Shown in pieces: positions 9,184-19,000 of a stretch of 64,000 nucleotides of DNA (positions are counted from its first letter, which is position 1; every line of letters starts with the position of its first letter). Origin of the DNA: Bacillus sp. Marseille-Q3570 (GTDB lineage: Bacteria > Bacillota > Bacilli > Bacillales > Fictibacillaceae); the NCBI RefSeq assembly GCF_946151055.1, contig NZ_CAMGYZ010000015.1:40450-104449 (forward strand), written 5' to 3'. A model generated the notes under the pieces. That model searched no databases, was not told the origin of the DNA, and saw only the letters and a program-made list of their open reading frames with translations. The position numbers were made by a program, and so were the translations under genes.

Positions 9184-9233
9184 TTGACCACCTAGTCAAA
9201 ATCCATTTTACTCCATTTTGACCAAGTGGTCAA
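9184..9233 (-). promoter_or_regulatory. sigma-A promoter flanked by two TetR-type operators
   Basis: On the minus strand TTGACC (9233-9228) and TAAAAT (9210-9205) are separated by exactly 17 bp, a near-consensus promoter. The -35 lies within a perfect 7+7 palindrome with a 2-bp spacer, TTGACCA-AG-TGGTCAA on the plus strand (9218-9233). A second copy, TTGACCA-CC-TAGTCAA (9184-9199, one mismatch), covers the transcription start region. Operator centres are 34 bp apart. The arrangement fits repression by the TetR protein encoded last in the operon. Confidence 0.75.
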
Positions 9234-9294
9234 TCAGTTTCAAAAAAATAAACCTGGGGACTTGATGTTACACACTAGATAATTAAAGGCTGTT

Positions 9295-9415
9295 TTCGCA
9301 AACTTTGTTGCTCTTGCACTTAAAGAAAGTAAAAAATACTTTCTTCAGTATAAGGGCAACTAAGGCTCGATCTATAAAAGGCTTGGTCTCGCCAAGTTTT
9401 CTTTAAAAGTCGTTG
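9295..9415 (-). repeat. repeat family C, hairpin element, reverse orientation
   Basis: The stretch carries AAAGAAAGTA-AAAA-TACTTTCTT and the flanking text that reads, on the minus strand, as an AAAGAAAACTTGGC start, an AGCCTTAGTTGC middle and the AAGAAAGTAT hairpin. The same order recurs at 29363, 48113 and 59689 on the plus strand. It directly abuts a copy of repeat A. No coding potential is apparent. Confidence 0.75.
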
Positions 9416-9705
9416 ATTTCCTCTCCAGGATGCTCGCTTTCCGCGGGGTGTATGGTGAGCCCACTCGTCGCCTTGCTACCTCAGGAGTCTCCTTTTCAAG
9501 GAGGCATTTGTGCTCCTGCGTCTACAAGAAAGTCTTGTCGAAGCGAGCTTCCTTGTCGCATACCTTGAGAGGAGATTATTCAGGAACGCTGATCCCGCAG
9601 GACAAGGAAAGCTTCAGCAGCGTTACATCGCACGAAGAAAATGCGATTTTCATTTTCGAGGAGTCTCGCACCTTGCTCTCCAATCCACTTGCACAGGGTG
9701 ATTTT
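9416..9705 (+). repeat. repeat family A, copy 1 (about 290 bp)
   Basis: A GC-rich interspersed element beginning AGTCGTTGATTTCC and GGATGCTCGCTTTCC and ending in GAGTCTCGCACC. Copies occur at 21724-21990 (minus) and about 34018-34310 (plus) with near-identical cores. Open frames run through it in several readings, but they only reflect base composition, and the aligned copies are not codon-conserved. It shares an internal block of about 65 bp with the copy at 34 kb that the 21.7-kb copy lacks. Together with repeat C it fills most of the 620-bp gap upstream of the aldo/keto reductase terminator. Confidence 0.8.
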
Positions 9706-9751
9706 TTTACAATAACTCAAAAGCAACAATCTTTTAGAAAAGAGTCTAATT

Positions 9752-9782
9752 AAAAAAGGGACTGCCTATTCTGACAGTCTCC
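9752..9782 (-). terminator. terminator of the aldo/keto reductase gene
   Basis: Read on the minus strand, GGAGACTG and CAGTCCC pair with one bulged base and are followed by TTTTTTAATT. It lies directly behind the stop codon of the gene ending at 9788. Confidence 0.7.
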
Positions 9783-9787
9783 AACTT

Positions 9788-10627
9788 TTAAAAATCAAAA
9801 TTATCCGGATCTGGTCCAAACCGTTCATTGCGATTCAATGCATCGATCTTGATCATTTCTTCCTCCGTCAATTGGAAATCGTATAAATCAACGTTCGCAT
9901 AGATCCTTTCTTCCCGGACGGATTTCGGAATCGTTATGATGCCATGCTGTAAATCCCAGCGAAGGATGACTTGTGCCGGTGATTTCCCATAGCGACGCCC
10001 TATTTTGATCAAATCAGGATGATCGAGCAATTTTCCATGCATCAACGGGGACCATGCTTCAACTTGGATATCGTTCGCTTCACAGAACATCCGCACTTCT
10101 TCTTGTAATAATCGTGGATGAAACTCAATCTGGTTCACCATTGGTTTGATTTCTGAGTCCTTCATCAAGTCTTCTAAATGATGGACATTGAAATTACAAA
10201 CTCCGATCGCTTTCGTACGACCTTCTTTATAGAGCTTTTCCATCGCTTTCCACGTTTCCTTGTACAGCCCTTCAACTGGCCAGTGTATAAGATAAAGGTC
10301 TACATAGTCGAGTCCAAGTTTATCTAGACTTCTTTCAAAGGATGTCATCGTTCGGTCATAACCCTGTCCTTTATTCCAGACTTTAGTGGTGATGAATAGT
10401 TCGTCTCTAGGGATACCAGTTTCACGGATGGCTTTGCCTACTCCTTCCTCGTTGCGGTAGATGGCCGCTGTATCAATACTTCTGTAACCTGCTTCAAGTG
10501 TTGCTTTTACAGATTTGATGACTTCCTTCCCGTCTTCTATTTTATACACACCGAAACCTAAGTAAGGCATTCTGACACCATTATGTAGTTGCGCTGTATC
10601 TTGTATGCTCTTAATCAATTTCTTCAC
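9788..10627 (-). CDS. aldo/keto reductase (YtbE/YvgN type)
   Basis: A 279-residue TIM-barrel NADPH-dependent reductase of the AKR5-like group, the length of B. subtilis YtbE and YvgN, which reduce aldehydes and glyoxals. The catalytic tetrad is visible: D and Y in RSIDTAAIYRNE (about 50-61), K in FITTKVWN (about 83) and H in DLYLIHWP (about 115). The NADPH-binding segment is IPKSVREERIYANV near the C-terminus. AAGGAG precedes the ATG. A terminator follows at once; the lipase-like gene upstream ends 18 bp before this start and may share its transcript. Confidence 0.92.
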   Translation of the reverse strand: MKKLIKSIQDTAQLHNGVRMPYLGFGVYKIEDGKEVIKSVKATLEAGYRSIDTAAIYRNEEGVGKAIRETGIPRDELFITTKVWNKGQGYDRTMTSFERSLDKLGLDYVDLYLIHWPVEGLYKETWKAMEKLYKEGRTKAIGVCNFNVHHLEDLMKDSEIKPMVNQIEFHPRLLQEEVRMFCEANDIQVEAWSPLMHGKLLDHPDLIKIGRRYGKSPAQVILRWDLQHGIITIPKSVREERIYANVDLYDFQLTEEEMIKIDALNRNERFGPDPDNFDF

Positions 10628-10644
10628 TCCTTAGGTGCAATATT

Positions 10645-11511
10645 CTAGTCGTCCTTATTGACCGATTGAAATAACTCTGTAAGTTGCTCAGTCAATAGAT
10701 TGAGAATCTGTTTATCTTTCACATATTGAAAATGGGAAGCAGGGTTCCAGCTCGTCAACAGATTACCAGTATTCACTTCTTTATCCTCCTGGATCACCAA
10801 ACCATAAGCATTACTGATGGTTTTTAAAGGATAAGCGAGAATATCGTCACGATCGTAAATATTCCACCAGCCACCCTCTCCATCTGGATAATGCTTGTAA
10901 AAGTCGCGGGAAGGAACTTTTATAGGTCGGTCAAAATCGGTGTAACGTAAACTCCATAAAGCCAATGGTGATCCGAGAGAAATGAATCTTGCGAGTGTTT
11001 CCCCCTTTTCCAGTGGAGTAGCATTTTCCGTCCACTCCTCAATATACGCCATTCGTTCTGAAGTCTTTTGTAAGTCATAAAAGAGATTACTGGTAATCAC
11101 AGTCCCTAAACTGTGCCCGATGACAGTGAGGGGCGCATTTGATCCTGCTTTTTCACTCAGTTTGGTCAATGCCTTGAAATAGATTTCATGTACTTGTTCA
11201 TAATTTTGAAATTGGTCGCTTGTCGGCTGATAAGCAATTGCATCACCTAAAAATTCAATCACGAATTTCCTTAATACGGAGAAATCGAGGCGACCACTTT
11301 TCTGGACGGCCTCCCATAAGTCCTTCTCCCTTTGATTGAATACCTCACCCCAATAAATTGGTTGGAAGATAAATTCGTCACCTGTGTATGTGCGCCCTTG
11401 ATCGTCCATCCATTTCTCCAACTTATCTTGTAAATTATTGATGAGGATCTCAGCAAAATCCTCTTTTTGGATACCGGCCCCATGTATGACTGCTACTGCG
11501 ATTGGTTGCAC
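10645..11511 (-). CDS. alpha/beta hydrolase with lipase-like GHSLG motif
   Basis: A 288-residue protein with an N-terminal AVAVIHGAG strand-loop (oxyanion HG motif, residues 5-13) and a nucleophile elbow VIGHSLGTVITS (about residues 129-140) with Ser as likely nucleophile. These are marks of the alpha/beta hydrolase fold. The region FISLGSPLALWSLRY resembles GPI-inositol deacylase/lipase-like folds. There is no signal peptide, so it should be cytosolic. The start is a GTG preceded by GGGGG. The substrate is unknown. Confidence 0.75.
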   Translation of the reverse strand: MQPIAVAVIHGAGIQKEDFAEILINNLQDKLEKWMDDQGRTYTGDEFIFQPIYWGEVFNQREKDLWEAVQKSGRLDFSVLRKFVIEFLGDAIAYQPTSDQFQNYEQVHEIYFKALTKLSEKAGSNAPLTVIGHSLGTVITSNLFYDLQKTSERMAYIEEWTENATPLEKGETLARFISLGSPLALWSLRYTDFDRPIKVPSRDFYKHYPDGEGGWWNIYDRDDILAYPLKTISNAYGLVIQEDKEVNTGNLLTSWNPASHFQYVKDKQILNLLTEQLTELFQSVNKDD

Positions 11512-11711
11512 GTTTCAAGTCCCCCTAATTGTATTTATTTAAGATGTGAGCATGGAATTGATTGATTTTATATGGCCATTTTATGGTTTTCGTCATCGGT
11601 GTATGTTCCACCTTCTACATTTTTCACAAGTTCACCTATCGAATAGGTATGTAGAGCGGTTGTGATATGTAAATGAATAGGACTGACCTTGTCTGGCAAG
11701 TCCTTATCGGT

Positions 11712-12653
11712 TCATCTTCTTGACTTTATTCCTCTTGATACATCCAGTAATCCTGCTCCGATCGTTTCACGGTCGAAATCCATTTTTACTGTATTATTGA
11801 TAAGAAGGTTATATATTTCTTTTTCAGTCAGTTTACGATTCAACTTCTCTTCATACCCCTGGATCAATAGAGCTGCTGCCCCAGCTACATGAGGGGTAGC
11901 CATCGAAGTTCCTGATAATTCAGCATATCTTGTCCCTGTATAGGTTGATAAGATATTCACTCCTGGAGCAACCAGGTCAATTTCATCGTTCGTATTTGTA
12001 AAAGGTGCAGGTTTCCGATCCTCTGTCGTCGCTCCTACACATACCACTTCTGGATAGAAACCAGGATACGTATGGTCAAATGATTTTGAAATCTTATCAC
12101 CTAAATTTCCTGCTGCACAAACCACAAGGATATTATTTGCAACGGCTCGTCTTACCGCAGAATGTAAACGAGGATCATGGACAGGTCCACCTAGAGACAT
12201 TGAAATCACTCTAACCCGTTCTTTACCCGGTCCTTTCCAATTTATTGCGTAATGTATGCCTCTGATCAAACTATCATAAGAACTTGTACCGTTCGAGCGT
12301 ATGACTTTTAATATCAACAGGTTCGCTTCAGGCGCCACACCTGCGACTCCTTGGCCATTCAATTCTGCAGCGATTGTTCCAGCGACATGGGTACCGTGGA
12401 AATGATTATCCGAATAATTCCTCGGATCCCCATTATGATCTGAAGTAAAATTCCTTCCCCCGATGATTCTATTTTTGAGATCAGGATGATTCGTTTGGCA
12501 GCCTGTATCCAAAACAGCTATGACAACACCCTTACCTTTATAACCAAGGTTCCACATCTTCTCTGCATTGATCATTTCAACACCATAGGGGATTTCCTGG
12601 GTGAATTCATTCTTGTTTCTTATCTTTGTGGGAAACAGTTGTAGGTCTGACAT
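11712..12653 (-). CDS. isp: intracellular subtilisin-type serine protease
   Basis: A 313-residue S8 peptidase without signal peptide, matching the major intracellular serine proteases of bacilli (about 320 residues). The catalytic triad is Asp49 (VLDTG), His86 (HGTHVAG) and Ser250 (GTSMATP), with oxyanion Asn183 (AAGN). The short N-terminal extension includes IPYGV, equivalent to the LIPY motif that blocks the active site in ISP precursors and is removed on activation. These enzymes degrade cytosolic protein in stationary phase. It stands alone between gaps of 200 and 170 bp. Confidence 0.92.
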   Translation of the reverse strand: MSDLQLFPTKIRNKNEFTQEIPYGVEMINAEKMWNLGYKGKGVVIAVLDTGCQTNHPDLKNRIIGGRNFTSDHNGDPRNYSDNHFHGTHVAGTIAAELNGQGVAGVAPEANLLILKVIRSNGTSSYDSLIRGIHYAINWKGPGKERVRVISMSLGGPVHDPRLHSAVRRAVANNILVVCAAGNLGDKISKSFDHTYPGFYPEVVCVGATTEDRKPAPFTNTNDEIDLVAPGVNILSTYTGTRYAELSGTSMATPHVAGAAALLIQGYEEKLNRKLTEKEIYNLLINNTVKMDFDRETIGAGLLDVSRGIKSRR

Positions 12654-12747
12654 GCATTTATCTCCTTTTCACTTAAATCACAATCTCTTATTCTTAGTAG
12701 ATTCAAGTGAAAGGGTATTGGTATAGGGAGTTGTCCCAATAAATGCA

Positions 12748-12818
12748 AAAAAGGGGCTGACCCATAAGTGTCTTGATATTCCTAATAAATATGACACTTT
12801 GTTAAAGGATCAACCCAT
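12748..12818 (-). terminator. long hairpin terminator behind egtB
   Basis: On the minus strand an outer stem GGGTTGATCC/GGGTCAGCCC (with G-U pairs) and an inner stem AAGTGTC/GACACTT are followed by TTTTTT. It lies directly after the egtB stop. The plus-strand side also ends in a T-rich stretch, so it may act both ways. Confidence 0.65.
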
Positions 12819-12822
12819 ATTT

Positions 12823-14088
12823 TTATTCATCTCGAGCCAGTCGTATTCCACTGTATTGCCACCGTTTATCAGGATGGAAAAAGTTACGGTATGAGTGTCT
12901 CACATGGGTAGAATGGGTTGTACAAGACCCTCCTCTGAGCACCATTTGATTACACATGAATTTTGCATTGTATTCACCTAACGTACCTTCAAGCGGCTTC
13001 GATCCAGGGTAAAGCGTGTAAGGGCTGGATGTCCACTCCCATACATCACCGAAAACCTTATACATTTGATTGCACGAGTGATAATCGCGATCAGGATGAA
13101 ACATCTTATTATCGGCAAAGTTTCCATCAATTTCAACGTTTTTCATCGCATGCTCCCATTCGGTCTCTGTAGGCAACCGTTTTCCCGACCACCTTGCAAA
13201 GGCATCTGCTTCATAAAAACTGATATGGGTGACTGGTTCATCAAGTTCCACCTTCTTCATCCCAGATAGCGTGAATGTGTACCAGCTTCCATCTATGTTC
13301 TCCCAATACAATGGGGCTTCCCATTGGTCGTCTTTTATTTTCGTCCAGCCTTCTGATAACCAAAATGCCGGTTCTTGATATCCACCATCTTCTATGAAGT
13401 CTAGATATTCCCCATTTGTCACTGGCCGATTTGCAATTGCGTAGGCGTCCAGCCAGGATTTATGTCTCGGTCTTTCATTATCAAATGAAAACCCTTCATC
13501 AGAATAGCCAGTTTCAACAACCCCTTCTTGAAATGTGATCCAATCCATTTCTGGCAGAGAAGAACCTGGTTCGTTTCTTTTATCATGATAGATCGGTTTT
13601 AAGGGGTTTATGGAAAAATTATATTTGATATCTGTGACAAGGAGTTCCTGGTGTTGCTGTTCGTGATGTAATCCGATTTCAAGGATCGGTGCTATTTCTT
13701 CCAACGTATTTTCATGACAGTTGTCTAAGAAGTTAAACATGCTTTTATCTACATGTTGTCTGTATTCGATGATTTCTCTAACAGATGGCCTGGAAAGCAG
13801 GCCTCTTGCATGCCTTGGGTATGGTTTACCATGTGTCTCATAATAGGAATTGAATAAGTAGTCGAATGTTTCATTGAATCGAATGTACGTTGAATGATAA
13901 GGAATGAGAATGAACGTTTCGAAAAACCAGGTCGTATGGGCAAGATGCCACTTTGGGGGACTGACATCAGGAATCGATTGAACGACAAAATCTTCTGGTT
14001 CTAATGGCGCTATGATTTGTTCTGAAAATGCTCTGATCTGTTGGTAGCTTTTCAACAATAAAGTGGATTTTTGTTCAGTAATGGACAA
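12823..14088 (-). CDS. egtB: EgtB-type non-heme iron sulfoxide synthase
   Basis: A 421-residue protein with the two EgtB domains. The N-terminal DinB-like domain has IPDVSPPKWHLAHTTWFFE (His51) and the HHEQQHQELL iron-binding motif (His142, His146). The C-terminal formylglycine-enzyme-like domain (about 190-420) has ARWSGKRLPTETEWEHA and the terminal RNFFHPDKRWQYSGIRLARD. EgtB joins a thiol donor to hergynine with O2 in ergothioneine synthesis. No EgtD methyltransferase is in the window, so the pathway is unproven here. The start is a TTG eight bases after AGGAG; no better start is seen. Confidence 0.88.
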   Translation of the reverse strand: MSITEQKSTLLLKSYQQIRAFSEQIIAPLEPEDFVVQSIPDVSPPKWHLAHTTWFFETFILIPYHSTYIRFNETFDYLFNSYYETHGKPYPRHARGLLSRPSVREIIEYRQHVDKSMFNFLDNCHENTLEEIAPILEIGLHHEQQHQELLVTDIKYNFSINPLKPIYHDKRNEPGSSLPEMDWITFQEGVVETGYSDEGFSFDNERPRHKSWLDAYAIANRPVTNGEYLDFIEDGGYQEPAFWLSEGWTKIKDDQWEAPLYWENIDGSWYTFTLSGMKKVELDEPVTHISFYEADAFARWSGKRLPTETEWEHAMKNVEIDGNFADNKMFHPDRDYHSCNQMYKVFGDVWEWTSSPYTLYPGSKPLEGTLGEYNAKFMCNQMVLRGGSCTTHSTHVRHSYRNFFHPDKRWQYSGIRLARDE

Positions 14089-14175
14089 TGGGTTCGCTCC
14101 TCTCTTGACTACATCTATTTTCTATTTTGACTCTTCCCCTCCTCCTCCAGCAGCAAACCTACTCTTAAAAAAACA

Positions 14176-14199
14176 AAAAAGCTGGCAATTGCCAGCTTT
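14176..14199 (-). terminator. perfect palindromic terminator
   Basis: AAAGCTGGCAA and its exact complement TTGCCAGCTTT abut at 14178-14199, followed on the minus strand by T-rich sequence. It lies 12 bp behind the stop of the 47-residue gene and ends that transcript. Confidence 0.85.
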
Positions 14200-14211
14200 G
14201 CAGTATGATGT

Positions 14212-14355
14212 CTATCGTTCTTTTTCTTTATTTTCCTGTTTCTCTAGATCAATCGGTTCATCTCTTGCAAATTCTTCCCTTGCAATTTTAGAGCCTTTAG
14301 GTGGACGGTTGATCGTCCCTTGCCGCTTGTGATCGAAGTTTTTGCCTCTACCCAC
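14212..14355 (-). CDS. small hydrophilic protein, 47 residues
   Basis: A short frame starting with GTG at 14355, eight bases after a full AAAGGAGG, and ending just before a perfect terminator. These two signals make it a real gene despite its size. The product is very polar: MGRGKNFDHKRQG at the N-terminus, a basic NRPPKGSK middle and a Glu/Lys-rich tail. It recalls the many small spore or stress peptides of bacilli but I do not recognise a family. Confidence 0.65.
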   Translation of the reverse strand: MGRGKNFDHKRQGTINRPPKGSKIAREEFARDEPIDLEKQENKEKER

Positions 14356-14453
14356 TCTTCAAACCTCCTTTAAGGTGAACAAGAATGTCTTCACCATTTA
14401 TTAAAAGGATAGCCTAAAGGAGTGTTTTTTACTCGGAGTTGCAGACGGATTTA

Positions 14454-15935
14454 TCAACCAGTATAAGCGGCTTTATGTTGATTCACTAAGAAGGAATGAC
14501 ATTCATCGGCAACTTCTCTGCCTTCGCGGATCGCCCAAACGACCAGACTTTGACCGCGTCTTGCATCTCCCGCAGCGAATACACCTTCTTGATTAGTCAT
14601 ATAACTGGATTTTTCCGTCCAAATCAGACCTCTGTCTGTCTTCTTCAAATTGAATTGATCCAAGAAATCTTTTTCTGGTCCAGTAAAACCGATGGCAATC
14701 AGCACGAGTTGCGCATCCCATTCCTTTTCTGTTCCAGGGATTTCTTGCGTAATGATTTTCCCATCCACTAATTCCTTCTTGACTTGAACTGTTTGAAGAG
14801 ACTTGAGTGAACCATCATCGGCAGTCTCGAAGCGCTTCGTCAAAATTTCATATTCCCTTGGGTCTTTCTTGTATTTTTTGTATGCTTCTTCGTACGCGTA
14901 TTCCAAAGAAAAGGTTAACGGAAAATGTGGCCAAGGATTATCTTCTGTCCGATCCTTCGGCTGTTCCGGATGTTTACCGAACTGTACGACACTTTTACAA
15001 TTTTGGCGTAATGCCGTTGCTACACAGTCTGCACCGGTATCCCCTCCACCAATGACGATGACGTCTTTCCCTTCTGCAGAAATCGGGAATTCAGATCCTT
15101 CGTTGAAGGCTTTCGTCGAACTTGTTAAATAGTCCATTGCAAAGTGAACGCCTTTACTTTCCCGTTTCTCAATCGGTAGATCACGAGGCTGCTGTGCACC
15201 TGTACAGACAATGACAGCATCATAATCTTTTGTAAGCTGTTCACGGCTGATATCGACGCCGATTTCCGTATTTAGCTTGAATTCGATCCCTTCTTCTTTC
15301 AAAAGGTTGACTCTACGTTCTACAGTCTCTTTTTCAAGCTTCATATTCGGGATTCCATACATGAGCAACCCGCCAGCACGATCGTCCCTTTCATAAACAG
15401 TCACCCAATGACCGGCTTTATTTAATTGGTCCGCTGCAGCTAACCCTGCTGGTCCAGAGCCGACGATTGCAACTTTCTTTCCCGTTCTGTGGGTTGGAGG
15501 TTCTGGTTGGACCCAACCGTTGTCGAAGCCGCGTTCAATGATTTCATTCTCAATCGACTTGATTGTCACCGGGTCGCTGTTAATTGCGAGTGTACATGAT
15601 CCTTCACACGGTGCTGGACATACTCTTCCGGTGAATTCCGGGAAGTTGTTGGTTTCATCCAACCGAGCGAGTGCTTGTTTCCACTTTCCTTGATACACAA
15701 GTTCATTGAATTCTGGAATCAAATTATTGATCGGACACCCGATTGCAGAACGCCCCCATTCTGCTCCTGTATGACAAAACGGTGTGCCACAGTCCATGCA
15801 CCGGGCACTTTGTTCTTTCATATCTTTTTCAGAATGCCGAAGGGTATATTCTTCCCAATCCTTCGTCCTCGTCAATGGATTACGCTCTGGATTTTTCTTC
15901 CGAGGATACGTCAGGAATCCTTTTACTTTACTCAT
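14454..15935 (-). CDS. gltB: glutamate synthase (NADPH) small subunit
   Basis: The 493-residue beta subunit supplies electrons from NADPH to the large subunit to turn glutamine plus 2-oxoglutarate into two glutamates. The N-terminal domain has cysteine motifs CMDCGTPFC and CPAPCEGSC for [4Fe-4S] clusters. FAD binding shows as VAIVGSGPAGLAAA (about 148-161), NADPH binding as VIVIGGGDTGADC (about 289-301), and the terminal FAGDARRGQSLVVWAI loop is present. The ATG at 15935 follows AAAGGAGGGG. Named gltB as in B. subtilis (gltD in E. coli). It lies 78 bp behind gltA. Confidence 0.96.
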   Translation of the reverse strand: MSKVKGFLTYPRKKNPERNPLTRTKDWEEYTLRHSEKDMKEQSARCMDCGTPFCHTGAEWGRSAIGCPINNLIPEFNELVYQGKWKQALARLDETNNFPEFTGRVCPAPCEGSCTLAINSDPVTIKSIENEIIERGFDNGWVQPEPPTHRTGKKVAIVGSGPAGLAAADQLNKAGHWVTVYERDDRAGGLLMYGIPNMKLEKETVERRVNLLKEEGIEFKLNTEIGVDISREQLTKDYDAVIVCTGAQQPRDLPIEKRESKGVHFAMDYLTSSTKAFNEGSEFPISAEGKDVIVIGGGDTGADCVATALRQNCKSVVQFGKHPEQPKDRTEDNPWPHFPLTFSLEYAYEEAYKKYKKDPREYEILTKRFETADDGSLKSLQTVQVKKELVDGKIITQEIPGTEKEWDAQLVLIAIGFTGPEKDFLDQFNLKKTDRGLIWTEKSSYMTNQEGVFAAGDARRGQSLVVWAIREGREVADECHSFLVNQHKAAYTG

Positions 15936-16013
15936 CTCAACCCCTCCTTTTATTTTTAACACCTGATTTTAAAGGTAAGAGGCTGACCAATCTTCTGGCC
16001 AGACCCCTTTTGT

Positions 16014-19000
16014 TTAATTCGGTATTTTTGCGATCTTTTCACGATCGTTCTCATTTTCAGTGAGTGTACGTTTGAATTCTTCAGGAATGATCTTCACGAA
16101 ATGGGAAACAGTCTCATTCCAATTGCTGAGCAATTGTTTCGCTCTCTTGCTGCCAGTATATTGAACATGTCTGAGAAGCATTGCATGGATATTTTGGATT
16201 TCATCATAATCCTCGAGTTTTTCAAACAATACCATTTCGCGGTTACATTGCCTCTTGACAGATCTTTGGTCAGGATTCCAGATATACGCGATACCGCCAG
16301 ACATACCAGCAGCAAAGTTTTTCCCTATCGATCCTAGTACAATGACTTTACCACCTGTCATATATTCACAGCCATTATCGCCTAAGCCTTCAACAACCGC
16401 ATGGACACCACTGTTCCGTACCGCGAAACGTTCACCTGCAGAACCGTTGATATAGACTTCACCATCAGTAGCGCCAAACAATGAAACATTACCAATGATC
16501 ACTTCTTCCATTTGGCGGACAATCGATTTTGAACTTGGAGCGACAATGATCTTTCCACCTGATAGTCCTTTACCGACATAGTCATTCGCATCTCCGTTGA
16601 CTCTCAACGTAATTCCCTTTGGAACGAACGCGCCGAAACTTTGTCCCGCCGATCCATTGAAAGTGAGATCGATTGTATCTTCAGGCAGTCCTTTACCGCC
16701 ATATCGTTTCGTAACTTCATAACCCAAACGCGTCCCGACTGCTCTGTCTGTATTACGTATCGGCAGTGTCAAGGAGATCGGTTTCTGATTGATGATGTTG
16801 TTTTCGACTGTTGGAATGATTTCAGCAAGATCAAGATGATTTTCATCATATTCAGTCCGGTAAGGACGGTCCTTCTTCTTCCATTCTTCATCTGATTGGA
16901 TCAGTAATGGTGAAAGATCCATCTGCTTCGCCTTTGGATGTTGATAGGATTTTTCATTCAGTTTCAGAAGGTCCGTCCTTCCGATCAATTCATCCAACGT
17001 TTTTACACCAAGCTGAGCCATTATTTCGCGAATTTCTTCAGCGATGAATCGCATATAATTCACGACATGTTCTGCTTCACCCATGAACTTTTTACGTAGT
17101 TCCGGGTTTTGTGTTGCGATCCCTACTGGACACGTATCAAGGTGACAAGCTCTCATTAAGATACATCCAAGTACGACAAGTGGTGCAGTTGAAAATCCAT
17201 ATTCCTCAGCACCAAGAAGCGCAGCTTTGACGACATCTTTCCCGGTCATCAACTTACCATCTGTCTCAACGACTACTTTATCACGTAGATTGTTTAGTAC
17301 GAGTGTCTGATGTGCCTCAGCCAGACCGAGTTCCCAGGGAAGTCCCGCATGGCGTATACTCGTTTTTGGAGAAGCGCCTGTTCCTCCTTCGTAACCACTA
17401 ATGAGGATGACGTCTGCTTTTCCTTTTGCGACTCCTGCAGCTATTGTACCTACCCCTGACTTCGCGACCAATTTAACACTGATCCGTGCATTTGGGTTAG
17501 CGTGCTTCAGGTCATAAATCAATTGGGACAAGTCCTCAATCGAGTAGATATCATGATGTGGAGGTGGTGAAATCAAACCTACACCAGGCGTCGACTTACG
17601 AACTTCGGCAATCCACGGATGGACTTTTTTGCCTGGAAGGTGTCCCCCTTCCCCAGGCTTCGCTCCCTGTGCCATCTTGATTTGGATTTCATCCGCACTT
17701 GAGAGATAATGACTGTTTACTCCGAAACGTCCAGATGCAACCTGTTTGATTGCACTCTTTCGGATATCCCCATTCTTATCAGGGATGAACCGGTCAGGGT
17801 CTTCGCCACCTTCTCCCGAGTTACTTTTTCCTCCAATGCGGTTCATAGCGACCGCTAAGATTTCATGGGCTTCTTTACTTAGTGAACCATATGACATTGC
17901 ACCTGTTTTGAAACGTTTGAAAATCGCTTCAGCCGGCTCAACTTGTTCAAGCGGTATCGGTTCACTTTTTGTTTTTATATCCAATAGATCACGCAGGTAC
18001 GTGATGCTTTCATTAGAAGCCAACTCAGAAAACCGTTCATAAAGCTCTTTATTGTTGGTCCTGCAGGCATGCTGGAGTGTATGGATCGTTTCCGGATTGA
18101 AGGAATGATATTCTCCATTCTTTCTCCATTGCATCGCACCGCCTGATTCCAATAGAAAATCTTTTTCAACGAATGCTTTTCTGTGCCGTTTCAAAGATTC
18201 TTCCGCAATCGTTTCCAAACCGATGCCGCTTAACTTCGAAGCAGTCCCCGCAAAATACTTGGCGATGACTCCTTCATCGATTCCGATCGCTTCAAAAGTT
18301 TGTGCTCCTCGATAACTTTGAATCGTTGAAATCCCCATTTTTGACATCACTTTGACAATTCCAGAAGTAGCAGCTTCTCTGTATCGTTCAACTGCTTCCT
18401 CGTAGTCATGATCAGTGATGTGTTCTTGACTGATCAAGTCTTCGATTGTGCGATAAGCAAGGTATGGATAGATCATGTCTGCACCGAATCCAATGAGCAT
18501 TGAGAATTGATGGACATCTCGGGCTTCTGCTGTTTCTACAATAATGCTTGCTTTCGTACGTAACCCTTTACGGACAAGGAAATGGTGTAACCCACTCACC
18601 ATGAGCAACGACGGAATCGGAACTTTATTTTCGTTCATGTCTCGATCCGTAAGTACAATCAATGGAGTGCCTTGAGCAATCGTGGCTTCGACTTTTTCGA
18701 AGATCTCTTCCAATCGCGACTCTAAGGAAGCTGCTCCTTTGTCTGCGGAGAAACAATAGGAAATTTTCTTCGAAAGGAAATCATTTCGTCCATTATGAAT
18801 GATTTCTTCGTATTCTTGTTTACGTAGGATTGGTGTATAAAGTCTGATCCGTTTACAATGTTGTGGGCCTTCCTCCAATACATTACTCTTCGGTCCAAGG
18901 TAAGATGTAGTTGATGTAACACCTTTTTCCCGGATCGCATCAATCGGTGGATTGGTTACTTGTGCGAATAATTGCTTGAAATAATTGAATAACAGTTGAG

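Noticed and set aside
9430..9753. Open frame of 107 codons through repeat A, with a similar frame in the other copies
   Set aside because: The frame has no ribosome binding site, several frames are open because the element is GC-rich, and the copies differ by indels that do not keep the frame. It is a by-product of the repeat.
15971..16011. Hairpin-like sequence between gltA and gltB
   Set aside because: GGCTGACCA/TGGCCAGACC pairs only with a bulge and mismatch. A firm terminator inside this operon is not supported; partial attenuation cannot be excluded.
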